Shown in pieces: positions 1-10,963 of a stretch of DNA of 64,000 nucleotides. The stretch covers positions 62,001-126,000 of the forward strand of contig QVRM01001811.1 in the NCBI GenBank assembly GCA_003439945.1, given 5' to 3'. Position numbers and translations under genes: made by a program. The notes beneath the pieces were generated by a model that saw only the letters and a list, made by a program, of their open reading frames with translations, made no database searches and was not told the DNA's origin. Source of the DNA: Dermanyssus gallinae. Lineage: Eukaryota > Arthropoda > Arachnida > Mesostigmata > Dermanyssidae. Numbering within the stretch: the stretch's first letter is position 1; every line of letters starts with the position of its first letter.

Positions 1-712
1 CGGATGTCTACATAGCTATTTGCAATATATTTAGAGTCGACGAGGTTTTACCTAATGATTAAAATGTCGCCACGCACTAAGCCTCCACGTCACCTTGCGA
101 AAAATGACCATCACTCACAGTCTTCCCCCGTCTTATTTATTTAGCGTATTGCAACGTGCCTCTCAGCCGACGTCGCTCTAGACGCCGTAACAATTGGTAT
201 TGTGTGATTTCTTTTTCGTTGGCCTGAATGACAAACGCCAAGTAGTCATCTTGGCAGCAAAGCTCAAGAAACTACAAAAAGAAACTTATCTTCCTAAAGG
301 GTGTATTCCATCTCGTCGCGCTTGCATAACGGCATGCGCAAACGATATGACGATCGATGACGATTGCCGTTGGACGGTCACATTCCGTAGCATTCACTTT
401 ATGGCACTTTATGGTCAATGACGCTATTGCTAGTACGACTACTAGTGCCACGACTATTACTACTACCACTAACTCAAGTACTACAAGAACCCATACCCGG
501 CGAGCAACCGAGGTACGCATGCATACACGCTACCACATACCACACGCAGATTGTGGAGTGCAGAGAATCGGAAAACGACTCTCAGCACTCTTGACTACTT
601 CTTTCCTTGTCCTGCCGGTCCTGCTTTTTTTTGGCCTCACAGCATCCTACTCGATATAGATAACTATATATATATAGATAACTACTTCTATTATATGTGT
701 GCAGGTACCCCA

Positions 713-751
<39 letters not shown>

Positions 752-984
752 ACAGATCTTTTCGTATTAATTAGTGTAACTTTGAGATGCTGACTTTTAC
801 CGTACCGCTGAAAAATACCATCACCACAAACGCGCTAAAACCACCAACCTGGTACCGTCAAATAAGCTTCAACCGTAATTAAGCAACTTTGCAGTGGCGC
901 GACAAAGCCCACTCAGAGCCCGTAAATGAATACTACTTCCTTAGGTACAAACGTATATCTAAATAAATCACGTTCGTTCCTGTT
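1..984. other. Non-coding stretch, no gene recognised
   Basis: No protein family, tRNA or transposon is recognised here. A 75-codon frame at 194-421 has no good start context and no similarity I know. The only clear element is an (AT)n tract of about 30 bp at 717-746. Confidence 0.5.
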
Positions 985-1046
985 CTGCTACTGTTTTCAG
1001 TGGCCTTATTGTAGTAAAACAATAAGGCTACTGGAAACAGTAGCAG
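985..1046. ncRNA. Perfect 28-bp hairpin, possible pre-miRNA-like precursor
   Basis: The arms at 985-1012 (starts CTGCTACTGTTTTCAG) and 1019-1046 (ends GAAACAGTAGCAG) are reverse complements over 28 bp, separated by a 6-base loop (AGTAAA). The two positions that are not Watson-Crick pairs become G-U pairs when the plus strand is transcribed. The 62-nt total length suits a microRNA precursor, although a stem without bulges and with a small loop also fits a foldback-transposon scar or a siRNA hairpin. The sequence is not a simple repeat. Expression cannot be judged from sequence. Confidence 0.35.
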
Positions 1047-2090
1047 CTAAAGCTCGTCGGGTACTAAGTAGGTTATATATTATTGTCTGCAAGCGCCAGG
1101 GTACCCTAGCAAGAGATATTTAAACATCAGGCATGTGTGGGAGAGAAAGTAACGATTGTCCTGTATGAAATATAGGCGTCTCTTCAGCGCGAACTGACGG
1201 GTCTATCGATGAATAGGCGGATTAGAAGGCAAATGCGTCCGGAAAGCTTAAAGAATATATATGATCCGCGATGAATACAATATTGATTATTTAATTTCAG
1301 TCATATAATGCGTTTGGTCAAATAAATGCCACATTGGTGTCAGTTATTTCCTGAATTTTTCAGCATCATTTTGAGCTGATCGTTTTATGGTTTACCTTCG
1401 TCACGTACAGTACGCATGGACCTTATTTAGAGATATATCTTGCGCGAGGGCGATGGCGCCGGCAAAACCAATGAGTTTAACTAAACCTGTCAACGTGGTC
1501 AGACATGGTGGTAAGCTGCCGCTGCCACGCTAGTCGGAGTGTGGGATGGTAAGGAACTGACTATTTGTGTTTTCTCCACCAGATGAATATTACAGGAGTA
1601 ACTATGACGCTCTTTCCGGCGTGTTTCCCCGTTATGCGTGCTGCCGGCGTAACGCATCGCACCTTAATCGCAAATAGAAAATTGGCCATATGTGTGAACT
1701 CCCCGTGATAGTAAGATTCCCTTGGTCCGTCGATCATGAGAGGCAAGGTATACGATATAGATTATATAGCAACACGTTTACTTACGCAGGACTGTAATAT
1801 GAACTGATGAATAAAAAAATTCAATAGCCGTGGCAAAAAAGGGCAACAAATTAATATTGTCATATTGTCGTGATCCACTCGAGCACTGTCAAGGCTTATT
1901 ACTGACACGAATAGGTGAGCGCCACCGAGTTCGGGCCGACTGGTTAACGTCCCGAGATGCCTGTCGCCTTGGCATTAATACGCATAATTACAAGAGTCAC
2001 AACGGGGGAGCAAGCTCAACGCGCGATTCAATAATCAGTAGAATAAGGAATTCGACCTGAGCAAGATTCAACTCTACGCATGGCTGAGAC
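1047..2090. other. Non-coding stretch with two weak exon-like intervals
   Basis: No recognised gene. Two intervals have exon-like borders but little else. At 1453-1510 an ATG in fair context (GGCGATGGCG) opens 19 codons and ends at a GTAAGC donor. At 1828-1914 an open frame lies between a weak AG acceptor and an ATAG|GTGAGC donor. Neither peptide is recognised, and chance matches of this quality are expected in 64 kb. Confidence 0.2.
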
Positions 2091-3240
2091 CCTAGTTTTT
2101 TTAGAACCAAACATTGGCACCACCCAAGCCATTACTGCTACTAAAAGTAGTAGTAGTAGTTGTAGTAGTTTCCAGCCATTTGTAGGATTGCTAAAGTGAT
2201 TTTCAACAGGAATGAGAATACGGTGAGGCCTGGGCTTTAGTGGGTTGTAGCTCACACTACCGGCGCGTGCATTGGCAGTGAGTTTTCTAGCAGTGGTGTT
2301 CGTGCACACGTGCCGTTTATTCTAGTTAATTTTTTTAAAACAAAATAGTAGTAGAAAGTAGTAGCAGTAGAAGCAGAAGTAACGGACTTATTAGATAGTT
2401 GATAAAGAGGAGACACCGAGTGGCATTGGCCACTCTCAGAGCAGCGTCCCGACGACGGCGGCGACGACACTGCTCTCCACCTTCATCATTGGCGTTGCCG
2501 TGGCAACGACGGTTTGAGATTCAGCGGTGGCAGCAGCGGCCGCACTCGACGCTGCTCGAAGTTTCGATCCATTCGCGTCAACTTGTCGTGCTAGCGTCGT
2601 TGTGATAATTGTTGTTGTTACTGTTGTTGTTGCCGCCGCCGCCGCCGCGGATGGCCGCCGTTGCAACGTCCCGCGTCCACTCGACGTCGACTTTCATCTC
2701 GACGGGCTCGACAACTACGGTGACATGTGCGCGCCCGCGCTACCGCTCTCGTGACACTGCTGAGAGACGCACTGCGAGTCTATTCACACAACGTTGTCGT
2801 CCTCATCATCACCATCACCAACACCGTCAGCAGCACGAACGACCACCACCACCAGCAGCAGCAGCATCATCACCATCAGTAATTAATAATCAAATTACAC
2901 TGCAGGAACGCCTGGGTAGGGCACAGCCGGGCTGGCTGGACGTCGTCAGTACGAAAGGCGGCGAAAGCGCGAACGGATAGCAGAAGAAGAAGAAGAAGAA
3001 GCGTTAGAGTTCAGCAGGGGTAGAGGCGGCGGGGCTGGCAAATGCGGTGGGACTGGCAAAGGCGGTGGAGCTGGCCAAGGCCGAACCAGCGCCAGGACTG
3101 AGAGTTGCGTCATGAGAGAGCATGAACTGGCAGGCTCAGTCGTGGCTGCCGAGTCCTGGACTGCCGGCCGAATGCGTAATGCGTACGACCGCCCGCCCAC
3201 ACGACTAATGAAACAGCGAGGCAGATAGGGCGCAACTAAA
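2091..3240. repeat. Low-complexity, GC-richer trinucleotide block
   Basis: A mosaic of short imperfect TAG/GTA, GCC, CAC/CAT, CAG and AGA runs; the AGA run is at 2981-3001. All six frames give open but compositionally biased peptides (Leu, Pro, His, Ala or Ser runs). I regard these as repeats read as protein. The GC rise could mark a promoter or 5' UTR region, but no start site can be supported. Confidence 0.5.
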
Positions 3241-3798
3241 AGACTAGCGAAACGACTAAACGAAAGCCTTTCTGTCGGCTGAACGACCAGAAACGCGGGC
3301 TATCTACTCTCGGGCTTAGATAGGACCTAGGGCTTATTGATCTACGGTGAAATACCTCTGAAATGGTTCCGCACAAGGGTCTAACGTGAATCCCAGATGC
3401 ACGCTACGCTGCTGCCAGAGCAACACACACACTACCACTGACTTCTACTGCCTGTCGTTTCAAAACAGTGGTGTCGAACTCCCGCAGGCCACTCTAGACT
3501 ACCTTCGTGCGGACCGCGTCAAGTGAAGACGGCTTCTTTATAGAAAAGTATACCTTACACGTTGTTGTTATCTTAATATTAAACGTTAGACAAAGATACA
3601 ACAAAAAGATGATGAATGCGCACAGCAGTGAAATTCAGCAGCAGCAGCAGCAGCAATGACAACAACAATAATAACACGCACGCGACAGAGGTGTGTCAAC
3701 TCAGGCACAAAGACAGCCGCAGCAGTTCGTGTAGCAGAAGAAGTAGCGGCAACAGCTAACTAGAAGTGTTGATCGCACACTCTGTTTGGCCTTTGTAG
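3241..3798. other. Non-coding stretch
   Basis: No gene or transposon recognised. It contains a short (CAG)n at about 3639-3656 and ends in a pyrimidine-rich tract running into a TTTGTAG splice-acceptor-like site at 3785-3798. Confidence 0.4.
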
Positions 3799-3843
3799 CG
3801 AAGTTGTAATACCAGACGTTAGCGCGTCAATATTGGCTCGAGG
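3799..3843 (+). CDS. Candidate internal exon, unidentified protein
   Basis: A strong acceptor-like stretch (CTGTTTGGCCTTTGTAG) precedes 45 bases that end at a GTGAGC donor. One frame stays open and reads EVVIPDVSASILAR; the other two were not assessed further beyond an early stop in one of them. No family is recognised, and the interval is short enough for coincidence to be a real possibility. Confidence 0.22.
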
Positions 3844-4099
3844 GTGAGCTTTGGCGACACTTGCACGCAACGTAGCAGCGGCAGCGGCAGTGGGCGGCTC
3901 TGGGCAGGCTCTGTTAGACTAGCTGGGGCAACAGATTGCGTTGAACTTGCGTTCCAAGCAAGCAAGGCCTGCTCGGAACGCCTGCTATACACTGAGGCGC
4001 AGCGAAGCGGAGCTTGTGCTGGCACCGCCTCGGCTGTCGTCATCACACTCGGCTAGGTGACGAGATAGATTCGACCAGACCGGACTCACCTGACCTGTC

Positions 4100-5400
4100 T
4101 TTTGGGGCTGATGAATGACTATTGCCAACGTGACATTTCCCTTCGGTCTCTATCTATCTATCTACCTACTACCTACGTACCTATAAATCTATCGGTCCAT
4201 CTAACCAGAGATGCAAAACCTTGCTAATGATCAGGAGCACCACTACAGCCAGGCGTGATCGAAGCGTCAGCAAAATAACGCCGCTAAATGTTCATTGCGT
4301 TCCTCTACTTATTACTACGCCTCCCTCCCCATCTCCAACCCCGCGCGCTTCCACCCGCATTCCTTCTGCTCTCCAGGTCGTTTCGCTGTCCTGGAAGACA
4401 CGAAAGAAACCGATCCTCTCTAATCGGCTTTATCGTCCTCGCACGGCCCGTGCGTATGGAATGTGGTACGGCGTGTTTAACCTGATTTACGATTTCCGCG
4501 CTCCCGGAAATACGCACTCCGCATGACCGCATTTCGTGATCTTAAACGCCGCCTTCATTCAACCGACATTGTTTTTACTATCAGCTTGACCACTGTATTA
4601 TCATTATCATCATCATCATCATCATCATCGGTATTATTATTACTATTATTATTATTATTATTATTATTATTTTTATTATTGCCATCACCATCATCAGCAA
4701 CACAATCCTTACAACCGTTGGTGTTTGGCGTCATCATGACGGACGTATCTGCGTAAAGCAACGACGGCAGCGGCGGCGCCTATGTACATGGTCGACGAAA
4801 AAAAGGCCGCCCGGCCTTCGAGGTTGAGCGAATGAACTCAGCTTGCCTGTCTGTCTGCCTGCCTGCCTGCCTGCACGGTTCCTGCTGCAGCGTTCAGCGA
4901 GCGATACCTCGATGGCTGTCGCCGATCTGACCTATAATCATGCACCTTTAGGTGTAGCAGCTACCCAAAGCAGCTGGCCGACCGGTGTGTTCTAGGGCTG
5001 TTTACAAACCCGCGCATGCCAAGTGGGCCATGACCAAACAAACAACACAAAGGCACAACGGACAAGCTTGTGCTGTATGGCTGCATGCTTCGGACGCAGC
5101 ACGTTTTCGCGCTCCACCGATCATCCCTCTTTGGCTACTCTGCTTGCGCAGCGCATCATGATGATGGAGGCTCTGCGCCGGCGGCCCGGCCAAAACGGCA
5201 CTGCGCCACCGCACTGACAGACGGTGATGACTACTCGAAAATCATTTTGCCTGCTGTTAACCATTTGAACCTTACGTACGAAGGGTAATGTTCTGTAGAA
5301 TAGCTAGCAGCGTATATGTGTATCCGTATGTCGGTATACGAAACGTGTTCTTAATGCCTCATAGTGTTTGTAAATAAAATTTATTGGCATTTAACTTACT
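4100..5400. other. Non-coding stretch with TCTA, TCA and TTA microsatellites
   Basis: Contains an imperfect (TCTA)n near 4148-4165, a (TCA)n run at 4603-4630 passing into (TTA)n at 4632-4680, and a (CTGC)n run at 4855-4872. Frames across these tracts give Ser, Leu, Asn and Asp runs. A minus-strand GTGAGT donor at 4085-4090 follows an open stretch of about 20 codons, but no acceptor with a pyrimidine tract is present. Confidence 0.45.
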
Positions 5401-5429
5401 TGAATGTGACGGTATCCCTTTCGGAAGCT

Positions 5430-5430
5430 G

Positions 5431-5474
<44 letters not shown>

Positions 5475-5484
5475 CGAGAGAGAA
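5430..5484. repeat. Compound (AT)n-(AG)n microsatellite
   Basis: An alternating AT run passes directly into an alternating AG run. The same AT-to-AG/TC pairing recurs at 6896, 8.6, 9.86, 58.26 and 59.16 kb. Confidence 0.9.
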
Positions 5485-6530
5485 GGGGGAAGGGTGGAAA
5501 ATACCGCGGTAGTATACGGTTCATCAGTTTATAAAAGAAAAATGTGACCTCCATTTGACACTCAAAGCTCGATGGCAAATCCTGTGCTGTAAAAAATAAA
5601 TTGTTGATATGTGGTTATATAACTCACTCTCACCCTCAGGTAGTCCGCGCTTACCAACGCTGCAACACGGCTAAACGGATTTGTTGTATTTTGTCTTTGT
5701 TGCTATCGCTTTGATTGTTATAGCCGGTGCTGGCGTTGTTGTGGTCGTCGTTGTTGTTGCTGCTGCTGCTATGATGGTTATTGTTGGTATGGCTATTGAT
5801 GGTTATTGTTGGTATTGCTATTAATGGTGTACTTATGGTCGTCGTCGCTGTTGTTGTTACCTGTACTGTTGCTCCTGTTGTTAGTACAACTGTGTGTACG
5901 GTACGATCGTACAAAAAGACAGCCGCTGGCGGCGTCGGTGCATCAGTCTATTTGTCTGTTACTAGCCGTAGGCGATCCTTTACTGCTGATCGAACGAGAT
6001 CATCATTAAACGGCAACTGCTTCCAGAAACCACTCCGTCCCTCCGTTCACCGCCACCCCCCCCCCCCACCCCCCAACCGTCAACAGAGGCTCACAAGCAT
6101 AGCCAACAGACGAGAAATGCCCCCTTGTAACACCAGCGGTGATTAGCAATTGGCGACACGATTTTACGTCGCAGCAGCAACCAGGCGTGTGGGCAACTAA
6201 GATACGCGTTACCTTTGTCATTCCCGCCATCATCACCTCATAAGTAGCCATCGGCTCATAAGGATGCCGCCGACGTCGACGACGACAACAGCAACTACAA
6301 TGTTGACAGGAGCAAGTACAATAATAACCACAAAGACAGCGCAGTTAATGCCCAATTATTCTCTCTAGGCCCTCTTTCTCACTCTTGCACATATGGCATC
6401 TTTCAAATATTTCCGCGCGTAGTTTTGCCTGCTTCGCAATCTGCTCCCTTCGTAAACAGAGGCAGGTAGAGCTGCCAAGGTCGAGTTTTACTGAACGGAG
6501 GAACGCATAGAGATTGTGAAAATATATAAT
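5485..6530. other. Non-coding stretch, GTT-rich and with a poly-C run
   Basis: Imperfect GTT/ATT/GCT trinucleotide DNA lies at about 5695-5890 and a C-rich run at 6055-6078. No gene recognised. Confidence 0.45.
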
Positions 6531-6539
6531 AAAAAGGGA

Positions 6540-6810
6540 AACTCTATACGGGCATGCAGGCGTTCTTTGTGCAATTTTTGGTCGGCACAGCCGGCCCCGT
6601 TAGAACGCCTGCCTTTCGTGAACGTCTGCAAAAGTTTCACAGAAAAGCTTCAGTACGTGATGTGCCAAGCCGCGGAAGACCACGGAGCGCTTGTTCGGTT
6701 GAACATGTCCTCGTTGTGGTCGACAGTGTCGAACAATGTCCGGAAGCATCGGTTTGGCAACGTGCTAAACAACAGGGCATTTCCCGCACCTTAACCCGGT
6801 ACGCCGCCAC
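6540..6810 (+). mobile_element. Transposase N-terminal helix-turn-helix remnant (mariner/DUF4817-like)
   Basis: Translation from about 6551 gives a peptide typical of the paired helix-turn-helix, DNA-binding N-terminus of mariner-type transposases and DUF4817 proteins of arthropods. The diagnostic order is visible: a GPVRTPAFRERLQKFH segment, then SVRDVPSRGRPRS (the GRPR AT-hook-like linker), then VEQCPEASVWQRAKQQGIS (second helix-turn-helix). No catalytic DDE domain follows: the frame runs into non-homologous sequence and then a (TC)n(TA)n tract. It is therefore a truncated, non-autonomous remnant. An 11-bp inverted repeat (GCAGGCGTTCT and its complement) lies inside it at 6557-6567 and 6603-6613. 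The superfamily is fairly secure; the exact family is inference. Confidence 0.6.
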
Positions 6811-6895
6811 TGAACTTTTAAAAATTAAGGAAACGCTCTTGTTTTTATGTTTCAATAAGGATCTATTATTTCTATAAGGAACTATTTTTCAAATG

Positions 6896-6916
6896 CTCTC
6901 TCTCTCTCTCTCTCTC

Positions 6917-6969
<53 letters not shown>

Positions 6970-6990
6970 TTATTTATTTATTTATTTATA
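6896..6990. repeat. Compound (TC)n-(TA)n-(TTTA)n microsatellite
   Basis: Three adjacent simple repeats: TC for about 24 bp, TA for about 45 bp, then TTTA units. Confidence 0.95.
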
Positions 6991-7010
6991 TTCATATAAT
7001 ATTGTATTAT

Positions 7011-7193
7011 CGAGCAAGATGGCTTAGTGGCAAAGCCTTTTCCTTGCATTCGGGAGAACTAGGTTCGAGACCCAGACCGGCCACTCTTAAATTGGTTTGC
7101 ATGATTTCCAATTTAGACAAGGTAAATGCCGGAGTGGAATAAAAATTAGCCATATCATGAAAAAAAACCGTACACGGCTCACGGAAAATCTTA

Positions 7194-7211
<18 letters not shown>
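7011..7211 (+). mobile_element. tRNA-derived SINE, family A, copy 1
   Basis: The head carries pol III promoter boxes: an A-box-like GATGGCTTAGTGGCA and a B box GGTTCGAGACCC at 7062-7073. A body follows, then a tail of about 19 A residues ending near 7211. A second copy lies at 27,063-27,264 on the opposite strand and matches over the head, the body (AATTTAGACAAGGTAA) and the A-rich end. The tRNA-like head and A tail are the hallmark of a SINE moved by a LINE. No intact tRNA cloverleaf is implied. Confidence 0.8.
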
Positions 7212-7239
<28 letters not shown>

Positions 7240-7305
7240 CTATTCACTTCAAGGCGCTAAGGTAACAAAGTGGTATAAATAAATCGTAAAATATATACGT
7301 TTTTG

Positions 7306-7350
<45 letters not shown>
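7193..7350. repeat. Poly-A and two (TA)n microsatellites
   Basis: The A tail of the SINE passes into (TA)n at 7211-7239; a second (TA)n lies at 7310-7347. Confidence 0.9.
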
Positions 7351-7352
<2 letters not shown>

Positions 7353-7828
7353 CAATTGTACATACTATGTGCACATCTTGAACTAGGTCGCACCATGTTT
7401 GTCTAGATGTTGTAAAGCATTCGAATAAAGAAATTTTCGTGTCTAGCTGATCAGCTTGTCAAGTAGGAGGTAGGTGTCCCTCTGCGCGCGCGCGTATTTT
7501 GATAGAAACTTGGGTACGACATTGTTTACAAATAGAAAATAATCCCTGGGGAGGTTATCGTCCCGACAACAGGTAATCCTCGCGTGTGGAGGATTCAGCT
7601 GTGGGGCGTCCAGCTGGCGGGCCGATGGTAGCCGTTAAATGAGATCGACGACTATCTCCTGAATTCCGCGCAACTCGTCGTCGTTACAGCCGTTCTGTCG
7701 TGTCAAACGAACTGTCACGTTGTCCTACCTGATATGCTACAATGGCGTTCCTTGACCACATTCATGGCCTATTTTTTCTGGCGTCCGTCGCTCGCTATGG
7801 CCGTTAATCTACACGACCGCCAATTACG

Positions 7829-7873
<45 letters not shown>

Positions 7874-7928
7874 ATAATAATCTTCATATATATATGAAGT
7901 TCCGCTACATATTAAAAAAAAATAATAC
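7351..7928. other. Non-coding stretch
   Basis: No gene recognised. It holds an (AT)n at 7831-7870 and the 18-bp palindrome CTTCATATATATATGAAG near 7882-7899. Confidence 0.5.
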
Positions 7929-8153
7929 TTATTTAACCTTCTTCAAAATATTTTTGTTCCCCTTCAAAATCGCTTCTGCCCGCTGCAATGCACTTGTGCC
8001 ACCTTCTTTACTACTCTTCGAAGTAGAGTTGAGTTGTTCCTGCGATTTTTCTTCATCTTCACTACAAAATTGAATCGATGTCTCTTTTAGTTTTTTTTTT
8101 TTAAAATCGTTTGGCACTACATAACCACCATACAGCAGCTGGCGTCCACCCAT
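7929..8153 (-). CDS. Small lysine-rich hypothetical protein (74 aa)
   Basis: This is the most coding-like small ORF in the window. The first ATG after an in-frame TAA has a near-ideal context (ACCAAGATGG), and the frame stays open to a TAA with mixed composition rather than repeat composition. Residues 1-16 are MGGRQLLYGGYVVPND, followed by a basic FKKKKLK segment, an acidic and serine-rich middle (SEDEEKSQEQ), and a basic C-terminal helix-like end (ALQRAEAILKGNKNILKKV). There is no signal peptide or membrane segment. The charge pattern suggests a nucleic-acid-binding or nuclear protein, which is inference; I do not recognise the family. A run of A residues encodes the lysines, so a sequencing indel could change the frame. 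No poly-A signal is evident. Confidence 0.45.
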   Translation of the reverse strand: MGGRQLLYGGYVVPNDFKKKKLKETSIQFCSEDEEKSQEQLNSTSKSSKEGGTSALQRAEAILKGNKNILKKVK

Positions 8154-8625
8154 CTTGGTGATTTAGTTGGGGTAGTGCCCCCGCCCCCCCCCCTTCCCTA
8201 AGACCTACCGCAACCCACCATTGCAACAGAGCACCAATTGTTGCGAGAGCCAGAAGCCAGGTCCTGTACAGGTCAGGCACCGCAGTATACCGCTCTCCCC
8301 CCCCCCCCTCCCGCGTCCGATATAAGATCTATTTAACGTCACATCATCGTTAGTAAACAGACACTGCCGACTGAGCTTTCGTCTGCTGTCTCTCCTAGCG
8401 CTAGTGCCACGCTAGCCTACCAGCTTTCGCGCGGACAGACACATCGAGTACGTACATCGAGGATGCAACTACCAAAAGAACAGGTACCTTCAACATGAGC
8501 GTCAAGAAGCAGAGTCATCAGCTCCTAGATCTTAAAGCATGTAGTTGATCTCAAGGGATAGCTTAAGCGCAGAGAGGAGACTAGAACACTGCGAACAGTG
8601 TTTTCTAGCGTTATATTTATCTCTC

Positions 8626-8673
<48 letters not shown>

Positions 8674-8716
8674 GCTGGGAGATTGTGTACCATAGACGGC
8701 GATAAGGAGTCATTCG

Positions 8717-8751
<35 letters not shown>

Positions 8752-10066
8752 AGCCTGTATGTCTTATTATAGACATTTGTATGAAGGTAACTGTACATAG
8801 CATCTCAATAAGAAAAATACAGCATACAAAAAACTAATTGATTTGCAATAAAGGTACTTTGAACAACCCGAAAAAGTTTGAGAGTTAAGTCCTACGTATC
8901 GAGCCTAGTAAAATATTGAGTGCGTTTTGACATAGAATCATTCATTCTCTATTTATATGTAGCATAAAGTAGAATTGGAGTACATCGACTTGTCTAAAGT
9001 ACGCCGTCTAATTTCGAACCTGATGTTGTGTGGAGAAACGTGGGTTTATTGAGTTTGTGAGTCCCGCACTAGCCTCTGCTAGCTTTCAGCCACGCCGGTT
9101 TATCAGGTGTTTACGAAACCTAACATATCAAAGCAGAAAACTGACTACCAACAGCTGTTTATATATATATATACATACCTAAAAACCGTTATTGGTAGCA
9201 ACATGTTGGATCGGCAGCGGGTATGCCGCTAGTGACAACAACAGACTTCCGGCTTTACACGCGGAACATCTTTTGCTGATCACTGGTTACAAAGGGAAAC
9301 GTGCTGATACTATTTATTGCTCTATTTTGGTGTGTTTGCTGTTTAGCAGAAAAGCAACTACTTGTATGTAGTTCCTACACTGTCGCGATCGTAGCCGCTA
9401 TGCCTGTAAGTGCCGGTCCTACAGCGTTAGGTCGACGTGTGTTGGCTCACCACCACCACCGGATACGTCAAATCGTCCCACCTTCCTCTCCTCAGCTTCT
9501 TTCTGTATATGCCAACAAAAAAACGTCTGCTATGTTACGTTCAGTGAGCTCTCTCCATATCTGCATTTGTTGGCGCATGATTGCGTTGCTATGACTGCAT
9601 TTGTTGGCGCATGAGTGCATTGATATGAATGAGGATATAGACTAGTAGTAGTAGTAGTAGTATAGGAAAGGAAATTATGGCTTATACGAACTCGCTTTTC
9701 ATTCATGTTCAGTCCTACGTAATGGCCCGTCATTGCAGTGCGCGTTTCAGCTGGCATCGGCAATTCAGCAGTGCAGCTAAATCATAGCACCGTTGGTGGT
9801 CTGTTTCAGCGGATGGTCAGAGTTTTTGGCGCGTGCAGCCGTCACAAAGAGATAGAGCGAGATATATATATATATATATAGATAGAGAGAGAAGAGTGCA
9901 CATGTCCAATACTGTCTATGCAACGCTTAACTTTGTGAGTGTTACACATCTATCCGCGTTTGGTTAGCTTCGCTTGCTTGCCTTTCGGTGACAGATAAGA
10001 AAGAAGAGAAAACATTGTGTTGGTGTGGCGATTGCAAGTAGGGGGCGCAAAATTACCAACAACATA
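8154..10066. other. Non-coding stretch with AT microsatellites
   Basis: (AT)n tracts lie at 8631-8671, 8718-8749 and 9861-9880, and a short (TAG)n at 9643-9661. A hydrophobic frame beginning at 9301 resembles a signal peptide but starts with GTG, and its first ATG lies 33 codons later, so it is not annotated. Nothing else is recognised. Confidence 0.5.
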
Positions 10067-10245
10067 TTGTCGAGCCCGGTGGCGTGGTGGATTAAGTCTG
10101 CTCCTCGCAACCGGAGGAGACACATAGGTGCGCGGGTTCGAGCCCCACCGTTGTACATTTGTATTTACGGGGGTCCGTCTAGGAAGCAATGTGAAAAATA
10201 GTTCCGTGGACGTTAAATCTTGGCTGAGGGTCAGCCCGAAAACTT
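10067..10245 (+). mobile_element. tRNA-derived SINE, family B, copy 1, with target-site duplication
   Basis: A tRNA-like head (A-box-like GGTGGCGTGGTGGATTAAG; B box GGTTCGAGCCCC at 10,136-10,147) is followed by a body containing TTTGTATTTACGG and TTAAATCTTGGCTGAGGG. It is bracketed by a 13-bp direct duplication, TACCAACAACATA, at 10,054-10,066 and 10,246-10,258. This fixes the insertion borders and implies LINE-mediated target-primed insertion. Three further copies lie at 27.47, 30.53 and 45.03 kb. The perfect duplication suggests a relatively recent insertion. Confidence 0.9.
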
Positions 10246-10259
10246 TACCAACAACATAG

Positions 10260-10925
10260 TAAGCGTATTTGCTTAAGACCAAATGTCGTTGCCGACAATC
10301 GATTACCTCAATATAGGTAACATAAATATATACACTTCGTATACTCGTGATACGAGATATGCCGATGGAAACGCAAGATGTGCTGCAACCTTTCTGCTGC
10401 AGATAATTGCTGCTTCAGCACGCTTTGTCAATGCATAAACAGTCTCCCCCGGGGGTATGTCTGCGCACCGTTCAGCCTATCACCCACCAGACCGTCTGTC
10501 TCTTGGTTGAGTTTAGTTTCATCTCTCTGTAGTTTGAAGCATCCGAACCTCTTGTATGGTTCTAGCTGTGAGTTGTGTGAATGCCATATAAATGTCGACT
10601 TTTCTGGTCACGACACTGACTGGTCGAAAACAAAATGATGCACACACATACCGTACATGAGTGGGGCCATGCGTTGCTTTAACTGTGAGACGTTTCTCGC
10701 TTAAATTTCCATCAATTATGAAATTGGAGAAAATATATCTTTGCTAAGAAAACAAGAAAGACGATTCGTAGTGCGACCGCTTCGCTTCGTCGTTGCTAAT
10801 CGGACCTGCTGTTTCCTCAAAGTGCTGCAAGAAACCTCTACGACAGATTTTTCGGACGGAGCCTGCCTTTGTGTGGGATGGGCAACATAAATATATACAC
10901 AGACACGCACACACACACACACACA

Positions 10926-10963
<38 letters not shown>

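Noticed and set aside
5396..5430. GTAAGT donor on the minus strand near the (AT)n-(AG)n tract
   Set aside because: Would need a 28-nt exon bordered by a microsatellite; chance is likelier.
9301..9594. Hydrophobic, signal-like 97-codon frame
   Set aside because: Starts at GTG; the first ATG comes 33 codons later, beyond the hydrophobic part.
10533..10638. Possible terminal exon after a strong acceptor, with a CELCEC motif
   Set aside because: Short, without a poly-A signal or recognised family; kept only as a note in the regional entry.
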